From Lachnospiraceae bacterium (GTDB taxonomy: Bacteria; Bacillota; Clostridia; Lachnospirales; Lachnospiraceae): a DNA stretch of 10,605 bases. The position numbers and the translations under genes are program-made. The stretch lies in the NCBI GenBank assembly GCA_024697505.1, contig JAILFQ010000077.1, forward strand, positions 1-10,605, in the 5' to 3' direction. Shown here piece after piece: positions 6,636 through 10,605 of the stretch (the stretch's first letter is position 1; the number at the start of each line of letters is the position of its first letter). The notes under the pieces were generated by a model, which was not told the DNA's origin, made no database searches, and saw only the letters and a program-made list of their open reading frames with translations.

Positions 6636-7734
6636 TCGACAGTTTGGTTTCCCGGATTTCTTCGGTAATGTATGACGCCAGGCGCTTCATTGCCTGTGTT
6701 GCCATAGGAAGAGGCATTTGCTGGTAAACATGCCAGCCGCCTTCTTCAATATCCAAAACTGCGCGTCCGCCTTCTTTTACTATGCCGTCTCTTAATCTTA
6801 CGCTGTCATCCAAAAGAATCTCGTTTCTTCCGGTCATAATAAAAGCCGGCGGAAGTCCTTTCAAGGTGCCAAAGAGCGGGCTGTAAACAGGAGCGCCCGG
6901 GGTGTTGTCCTCGCCCATATAGGCCTTTGCCGCCCCTTGTATATATTCTTTTGTAAGTACCGGGTCCACATCCTTGTAGGTTTCATAAGAAGATGCCGTT
7001 GCGGTCATATCTGTCCACGGGCTGAAAAGAAGCATGCCTTTAGGAAGTTCGCAGCCTTCTTCAAGAAGCTTTTGCACAAGACAAAGGGCAAGATTACCTC
7101 CCGCAGAGTCTCCTGCAATAAAAATACGGTCCGGTGGGAATTTTTTTGAAACCCGGTTCCAAACCGTAAGAGCATCATTTAAGGCAGCAGGGTATGGGTG
7201 CTCCGGTGCAAGGCGGTAGTTAAAGGAGTAAGTGGTAAAGCCTGTGGAAAGTGCCAGCTTTGCCGCAAGTATTCTTGCATAATTTGTGCTGCCAGTAATG
7301 TAGCCGCCGCCGTGAGCGTAAAGAACGGCATAATTAGGGTTATGGGCAAATTCCGGAGTAATTTCTTCGCATTCTATGCCCTCAACATCAAATGAGTTAA
7401 CAAGCGTGTCGCCCTTTGGCGCAACAAGACGCCCCGCCTGTTCCATGGTTTTACGGTGTCTTTTAAGATCCTTTTCGTCCATGGAAGAGCCGGAGATGAA
7501 ATTAACCGCCTTAAAGGCTTTTATAAGGGCTTTGTTGGGCTTTTTAGTTTTAGCTGGTTTAGCGGGTTTATCCGGTTTGCCTGTTTTGCCCGTTTTATCC
7601 GGCTTACCTGTTTTTAATGATATATCAGCTTTGTCGGGATTACCTGTGCTGTTATTACTTTCGGGTTTGCTTTTTTGGCCCGGATTGTTTTGTTTTAATT
7701 GTTTATAAGGGTTAACTTGCATATTGTTTTGCAT
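6622..7734 (-). CDS. Alpha/beta hydrolase, HSL-type esterase, with Lys/Pro-rich N-terminal extension
   Basis: The gene is read leftward from ATG 7734; the ribosome site (GAG) is weak, and ATG 7722 is an alternative start. Residues ~110-360 form a hormone-sensitive-lipase-like esterase: oxyanion motif HGGG (141-144), nucleophile Ser210 in GDSAG (208-212), a probable catalytic acid in NEILLDDS (304-311), and His335 in GGWHVYQ. It should hydrolyse short acyl esters in the cytoplasm. The first ~70 residues are unusual: an Asn/Gln-rich opening, then GKPDKTGKTGKPDKPAKPAK (43-62), a basic, disordered-looking Lys/Pro/Asp repeat unlike the normal cap of this family. No signal peptide is seen. It leads a same-strand set with the acyltransferase and zinc-ribbon genes, so it could deacylate what the acyltransferase makes. 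Confidence 0.88.
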   Translation of the reverse strand: MQNNMQVNPYKQLKQNNPGQKSKPESNNSTGNPDKADISLKTGKPDKTGKTGKPDKPAKPAKTKKPNKALIKAFKAVNFISGSSMDEKDLKRHRKTMEQAGRLVAPKGDTLVNSFDVEGIECEEITPEFAHNPNYAVLYAHGGGYITGSTNYARILAAKLALSTGFTTYSFNYRLAPEHPYPAALNDALTVWNRVSKKFPPDRIFIAGDSAGGNLALCLVQKLLEEGCELPKGMLLFSPWTDMTATASSYETYKDVDPVLTKEYIQGAAKAYMGEDNTPGAPVYSPLFGTLKGLPPAFIMTGRNEILLDDSVRLRDGIVKEGGRAVLDIEEGGWHVYQQMPLPMATQAMKRLASYITEEIRETKLSKDQI

Positions 7735-7833
7735 ATTTTTTCTCGACTTGTTTTTATTTGTTGTGGAATATAAAAATTTGCCTTACGTCCGGCCTGTTTT
7801 GATGTTTTCCCTGAGCTACCGCTACGTTTTTAT

Positions 7834-7905
7834 AACATGATATATTTTCACAACACGATATATCTCCACAACACGGTATATCTCCACAACACCGCTATAT
7901 TATAT
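7834..7905. repeat. Four tandem copies of an 18-bp repeat upstream of the esterase gene
   Basis: Units begin at 7834, 7852, 7870 and 7888. The middle two are AACACGATATATCTCCAC and AACACGGTATATCTCCAC; the outer two are degenerate. Each holds a TATA-rich core close to the palindrome GATATATC. The array lies about 100-170 bases before the esterase start and just after the phosphofructokinase stop (minus-strand sense). It could be an array of regulator sites or a slippage product. No clear -35/-10 pair was found in this gap. Confidence 0.8.
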
Positions 7906-7923
7906 AATAAATGGTATGGATTC

Positions 7924-9126
7924 TCAAATCTTAAAATATACCGGAATGCCGTTTTTATATTCGAGTTTCGGTTCACCCTGGATAAGAGGAAGGAAGAAGT
8001 TTAAAGCATCATTTGTAACGTCATTTCCCTCTTTTGTTATCCATTCCACAGGGAATTTCCTTTCCTTGTTTGCAACTTTTCCCACAGGTACATCTGTGAT
8101 CTCTATTTTGTATGGAGTGTTCGAAACGCGGGTAAATGCTATCATTACACCGGATTTGTTTTCCTTTGTGCAGGCAAGGACGGCTGCTTCTCCGGCGAGT
8201 TTTGCTTCCTTTAAGTCTGTTAGGGAGGCAGTGTGAGAGGCACATCTTTGCGGCAGGTTTAATTCTATGGAGCGAACCTTGCATTTCAGGTTTTCTTTGG
8301 TGTAGTTTTCAAGCATTTTGCCAATGCCGGCGTTTTGTATGTGGCCAAAGGCGTCCGTCTTTGTGTCGTACGTGCCGCCCGGAAAATGGATTCCTTCGGA
8401 TACAACAACAAGTACTGCTGTATGAAGTTCAACCGCCTTCTTTACATCCTCCAAATATTTTTCCGGAGAAAAGGTACTTTCCGGCAGATAAATAAGGTGG
8501 GGTGCGGTTTCGCCGTTAGCCCTGATAAGGCAGGAAGCGGCAGTAAGCCAGCCGGCGTCTCTTCCCATTACTTCCACTATTGTAACCGCAGGAATGGTGT
8601 AAACGCGAATGTCATAAAGAATTTCCTGCAAAGTTACCGCAAGGAATTTGGCAGCAGAGCCAAAGCCCGGCGTGTGGTCGGTTAAAGGCAGGTCGTTATC
8701 TACGGTTTTTGGCACGCCAATAACCTTTATATCTATATTTTTTTCCTTAAAATATTTGTCGAGTTTGTAAACTGTGTCCATTGAGTCGTTTCCGCCAATG
8801 TAAAAGAAAGCATGAATATTATGCTTTTGAAATATGTTAAGAATTTTTAGATAGTCATCCTCGGAATCTGAGTAGTCTTTAAGTTTGAATCTGCATGATC
8901 CAAGCGCAGATGCCGGTGTGTGCATTAAGAGTTCAGTGTCGGATTCATTTTTAATTACATCTTTGAGATTAACAAGATTGTCGTTGATAATGCCTTCAAT
9001 ACCGTTTCTTGAGCCGTAGATTATGTCTATGTTAGAGTCTTTCGCAGCCTGTGTAAAAACTCCTGCTAAAGAGGAATTAATGGCTACCGTCGGCCCCCCC
9101 GACTGTGCAACAGCAATATTGTACAT
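7924..9126 (-). CDS. pfp: Pyrophosphate-dependent 6-phosphofructokinase
   Basis: The chosen start is ATG 9126-9124, which has GGGAGG/GGAG in the usual ribosome-site position. It opens with MYNIAVAQSGGPT, the conserved first strand of phosphofructokinases, giving 400 residues, normal for the family. The frame stays open back to 9333, but that part runs through the promoter and repeats. Key motifs are GGNDS (111-115), with Asp114 where ATP enzymes carry Gly; PKTVDND (139-145), with the Lys of PPi-type enzymes and catalytic Asp143; and MGRDAGW (187-193). These mark the PPi-linked type, which reversibly converts fructose 6-phosphate and PPi to fructose 1,6-bisphosphate and Pi in the cytoplasm. 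It is transcribed alone from a strong promoter. No clear terminator follows. Confidence 0.93.
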   Translation of the reverse strand: MYNIAVAQSGGPTVAINSSLAGVFTQAAKDSNIDIIYGSRNGIEGIINDNLVNLKDVIKNESDTELLMHTPASALGSCRFKLKDYSDSEDDYLKILNIFQKHNIHAFFYIGGNDSMDTVYKLDKYFKEKNIDIKVIGVPKTVDNDLPLTDHTPGFGSAAKFLAVTLQEILYDIRVYTIPAVTIVEVMGRDAGWLTAASCLIRANGETAPHLIYLPESTFSPEKYLEDVKKAVELHTAVLVVVSEGIHFPGGTYDTKTDAFGHIQNAGIGKMLENYTKENLKCKVRSIELNLPQRCASHTASLTDLKEAKLAGEAAVLACTKENKSGVMIAFTRVSNTPYKIEITDVPVGKVANKERKFPVEWITKEGNDVTNDALNFFLPLIQGEPKLEYKNGIPVYFKI

Positions 9127-9180
9127 GGCTTCTCCCTCCCGTTTGTTGTTCAGTTGTAAGTGTTTGTGTTCAATATATAC

Positions 9181-9209
9181 AGTATATAATAAAAAAAAGC
9201 CCCTGCCAA
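9181..9209 (-). promoter_or_regulatory. Promoter of the phosphofructokinase gene
   Basis: On the minus strand TTGGCA (9209-9204), a 17-nt spacer and TATACT (9186-9181) form a strong vegetative promoter about 55 bases before the start codon. The -35 box lies only four bases from the REP-like element at 9213-9238, so the repeat island ends just upstream of this promoter. Confidence 0.75.
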
Positions 9210-9212
9210 GAT

Positions 9213-9238
9213 AAATGACACATTTGGGGACGGGGGTG
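9213..9238. repeat. REP-like element, copy 2 (half-element)
   Basis: AAATGACACA (9213-9222) and TGGGGACGGGGGTG (9225-9238) repeat the element at 3060-3095 in the opposite orientation, with two extra T residues between the blocks. The second TGTGTCA arm found in copy 1 is missing here. Confidence 0.75.
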
Positions 9239-9244
9239 TATTTT

Positions 9245-9454
9245 GGAGGCCGCAGGCCGACACTTGCTTTAGTGCATACCTGGCGAGAAAAAGTGCGGGC
9301 TTTGTGGCTATTTTGGAGGCCGCAAGCCGACACTTGCTTTAGCGTATGGTTGGCGAGAAAGAGTGCGGGCTTTGGGTGTGCGTTGGAGGCCGAAGGCCGA
9401 CACTTGCTTTAGCATAAACTTGGCGAGAAAAAACGCCCGGCTTGGGGTGTGCGT
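9245..9454 (+). repeat. Three tandem copies of a 70-bp repeat (family A)
   Basis: Copies start at 9245, 9315 and 9385, a period of exactly 70 bases. Each opens GGAGGCCGCAGGCCGACAC (with single-base changes in copies 2 and 3), then CTTGCTTTAG, a variable stretch, TGGCGAGAAA and a GC-rich end. The GGCC-GCA-GGCC core is a short hairpin, preceded by GGAG as in many REP sequences. The core recurs inverted in family B at 9786-10073. The period is not a multiple of three, which argues against a repeated protein. Confidence 0.9.
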
Positions 9455-9479
9455 TTTTGTGCTATAAGCTGTCAAAGGG

Positions 9480-9783
9480 CTCGATTCGGCTTAAAAGCAT
9501 GTTTTTCTTTCTGCAAGCCGTATTTTCTGAACTGTTTTTTTAGGATTCATCTTTTTTTATGCTTTCCACCTTTGTAAGCCGTATTTTTGGGCCTTTTTTG
9601 ATGAAGTTAGGGGAAAGTTCATCTTTTTGAACTTCAAAAGTAAGAATAAGCCGTATTATCGGAAAACATTTCCAAATCGTACGGCTTGAAGCGGGAAAAA
9701 CAAGAAAAAAAGATGAACAATTTCAAAATGGGCCAAAAATTACGGCTTAAAGGAAGCTTTTTCTCAAAAAAAGCCGAATCGAG
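9480..9783. repeat. 304-bp imperfect inverted repeat with exact mirror register
   Basis: Four perfect blocks in the left arm match the right arm at mirror positions with no net indel. CTCGATTCGGCTT (9480-9492) pairs with 9771-9783; AAGCCGTA (9515-9522) with 9741-9748; TTCATCTTTTTTT (9546-9558) with 9705-9717; and AAGCCGTA (9576-9583) with 9680-9687. Every pair of outer coordinates sums to 19263. Near the centre, AAGTTCA/TGAACTT (9615-9634) forms a small apical hairpin. A direct 72-base repetition of TTCATCTTTTT-N19-AAGCCGTA starts at 9546 and 9618. The sequence between blocks is diverged. Confidence 0.85.
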
Positions 9784-9785
9784 AT

Positions 9786-10073
9786 AGCAAGTCGGCCTGC
9801 GGCCGTAAAGTATACGGCTTAAGCCGAGTGTTTTTCCAAAATAAGCCGACCGGAGACAAATACAAGACCCCCAGAGAAAGCAAGTCGGCCTGCGGCCGTA
9901 AAGTATACGGCTTAAGCCGAACGTTTTCTTGGAAAAAGCCGACAGGAGATGAAAAACAGGAGATAAAAGAAACAAGAGAAAGAAAAACAGTAGCAAAGGA
10001 AAGCAAGTCGGCCTGCGGCCGTGAAGTATACGGCTTAAGCCGAACGTTTTTCTAAAATAAGCCGACCGAAGAG
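9786..10073 (-). repeat. Three copies of a ~72-bp palindrome-rich repeat (family B)
   Basis: Copies lie at about 9786-9857, 9879-9949 and 10002-10073. On the plus strand each reads AGCAAGTCGGCCTGCGGCC, then CGT[A/G]AAG and TATACGGCTTAAGCCGA, a T-rich loop and AAGCCGAC. CGGCTTAAGCCG is a perfect 12-bp palindrome and GGCC-TGC-GGCC a hairpin. On the minus strand the core GGCCGCAGGCCGAC-TTGCT matches family A, so A and B are related and oppositely oriented. Irregular purine-rich linkers (about 20 and 50 bases) separate the copies. Confidence 0.9.
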
Positions 10074-10150
10074 GAAAACGGAACGGCAGGAATGGCAACA
10101 GCTGCAAGAAGAGGGAACGAAATAAGTCCATAGAGTAGTGCAATCTCCAT

Positions 10151-10191
10151 AAAAAAGTCCCCCTTCCCTAAAAGTGTTACAGGGGAGGGGG
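10151..10191 (-). terminator. Intrinsic terminator of the GH32 gene
   Basis: On the minus strand, an 11-pair stem (10181-10191 with 10159-10169, one G-U pair) is followed by AC and six U residues (10156-10151). It starts about 12 bases after the GH32 stop codon. Confidence 0.88.
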
Positions 10192-10202
10192 CGGAGAAGA
10201 CA

Positions 10203-10605
10203 TCATTTAAGTCTTATAACTGTCAGTTCTTTTATTTTCATTTCTTCATTGCCTGTGAGAACAATTCCTGTTGAGGTGTTGTTTTCACAGTAGGAGCGGA
10301 TGGAGAGTGCTTTGTCGTTGTTGAAGAAGCCTTCTACAAGGGAGCGGTCCACAAAGATTTCTGCTGTAAGTGTGTTATTTTTGCTGTCCAGGTGGCCGGA
10401 GACGCAGCTTGTTGGGGCGTCTTTTCCGGGATTTGAAGTTTCTCCGTAAAGGATCTGTTTCTCCGGGTTGTATGTGAAGGCTGTCTTGTCATATTTTCCG
10501 TCGGTTTTAAGGGTTATTGCAAATTCTTCCATGGTGGAATATTCAAAAGTAACCTTTAAGCAGTATGTATCCTCGTTAATGTCTTTAAGAAGCTTGTTTG
10601 CTTCG
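10203..10605 (-). CDS. GH32 family beta-fructosidase, C-terminal part only
   Basis: The frame is open from the right window edge to a TGA at 10205-10203, giving the last 134 codons; the N-terminus lies beyond base 10605. The motif IFVDRSLVEGFFNND, followed by KALSIRSY, is the hallmark of the GH32 C-terminal beta-sandwich domain (usually DRSxVExF). An internal Met near 10532 is not the start, since the frame continues upstream with a typical beta-strand pattern (DTYCLKVTFEYST). GH32 enzymes hydrolyse sucrose, sucrose 6-phosphate, inulin or levan; the catalytic five-bladed propeller is not visible here, so substrate and location are unknown. Its presence supports a sucrose/fructan theme alongside the phosphorylase and phosphofructokinase. 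Confidence 0.88.
   Translation of the reverse strand, partial: EANKLLKDINEDTYCLKVTFEYSTMEEFAITLKTDGKYDKTAFTYNPEKQILYGETSNPGKDAPTSCVSGHLDSKNNTLTAEIFVDRSLVEGFFNNDKALSIRSYCENNTSTGIVLTGNEEMKIKELTVIRLK

Larger units (their letters stand above)
9127..10202. other. Gene-free repeat island between the phosphofructokinase and GH32 genes
   Basis: No credible coding sequence is seen over 1,076 bases. In order the stretch holds the phosphofructokinase leader and promoter, a REP-like element, three 70-bp tandem repeats, a 304-bp inverted repeat, three ~72-bp palindrome-rich repeats, about 80 bases with nothing recognised (10074-10150), and the GH32 terminator. Open frames here encode repeated low-complexity peptides (GLSRILYGRRPTC) that simply follow the DNA repeats. 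The 8-mer AAGCCGTA occurs three times on the plus strand (9515, 9576, 9648) and five times on the minus strand (ending 9687, 9748, 9820 and in the last two repeats). Confidence 0.85.

Noticed and set aside
7376..7708. 110-codon plus-strand open frame rich in Leu/Gly/Pro
   Set aside because: It is the antisense shadow of the Lys/Pro-rich N-terminus of the esterase gene.
8021..8685. Several 87-119 codon open frames over the phosphofructokinase gene
   Set aside because: They are other-frame shadows of a well-supported enzyme gene.
9127..9333. N-terminal extension of the phosphofructokinase (69 extra residues)
   Set aside because: It runs through a strong promoter and a REP-like repeat, lacks family similarity, and the internal ATG at 9126 has a good ribosome site followed by the conserved first strand.
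9215..9412. 65-codon plus-strand open frame across family A
   Set aside because: It starts inside the REP-like element and crosses 70-bp repeats whose period changes frame each copy.
9828..10055. 75-codon plus-strand open frame across family B
   Set aside because: It consists of repeat-derived peptides, antisense to the other repeat frame, with no domain.
9786..10073. CRISPR array
   Set aside because: The repeats are ~72 bp with irregular, purine-rich linkers and no uniform spacers; no cas genes are present. The 23-bp and 18-bp arrays have no spacers at all.
9634..10143. 169-codon minus-strand open frame with repeated GLSRILYGRRPTC peptide
   Set aside because: The repeated peptide is a direct translation of family B DNA repeats plus Phe/Leu-rich low-complexity sequence. 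There is no convincing ribosome site and no recognisable domain. A real hydrophobic peptide cannot be fully excluded.

Overview
The window looks like chromosomal DNA from a low-to-moderate GC Firmicute, most likely a Lachnospiraceae-type (Butyrivibrio/Roseburia-like) gut or rumen anaerobe. The basis is AT-leaning codon use, strong AAGGAG-type ribosome sites, a PPi-type phosphofructokinase, a GH13_18 sugar phosphorylase, a GH32 fructosidase, and a zinc-ribbon membrane protein next to an alcohol-acetyltransferase-like gene. The genus is inferred from gene content only.

Left part (1-4325): a LacI-family repressor gene, cut by the window edge, is transcribed leftward. It diverges from an 815-codon gene that fuses an N-terminal uridine-kinase-like P-loop domain to a complete GH13_18 (sucrose phosphorylase family) domain. 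A perfect 16-bp palindrome with a central CpG lies between them and is the obvious operator. A UUCG-loop terminator closes the fusion gene. A REP-like palindrome and a good promoter follow, then an MFS transporter. This reads as a regulated uptake and phosphorolysis module for a glucoside such as sucrose.

Middle (4326-7734): five 23-bp tandem repeats fill the convergent gap. They are followed by a leftward three-gene set: an HSL-type esterase with an odd Lys/Pro-rich N-terminus, an alcohol-acetyltransferase/condensation-type acyltransferase, and a zinc-ribbon six-TM protein. The function of this set is not known to me.

Right part (7735-10605): a leftward PPi-dependent phosphofructokinase (real start at 9126) is followed by about 1 kb without a credible gene. 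That stretch is a dense repeat island. It holds a second copy of the REP-like element, three exact-period 70-bp tandem repeats, a 304-bp inverted repeat with mirror-exact spacing, and three copies of a palindrome-rich ~72-bp repeat whose core is the inverse of the 70-bp repeat core. A terminator and the C-terminal end of a leftward GH32 gene close the window.

Together, the phosphorylase (uses Pi), the PPi-linked phosphofructokinase and the GH32 enzyme suggest ATP-sparing sucrose/fructan catabolism. The two most unusual things are the kinase-phosphorylase fusion and the repeat island.
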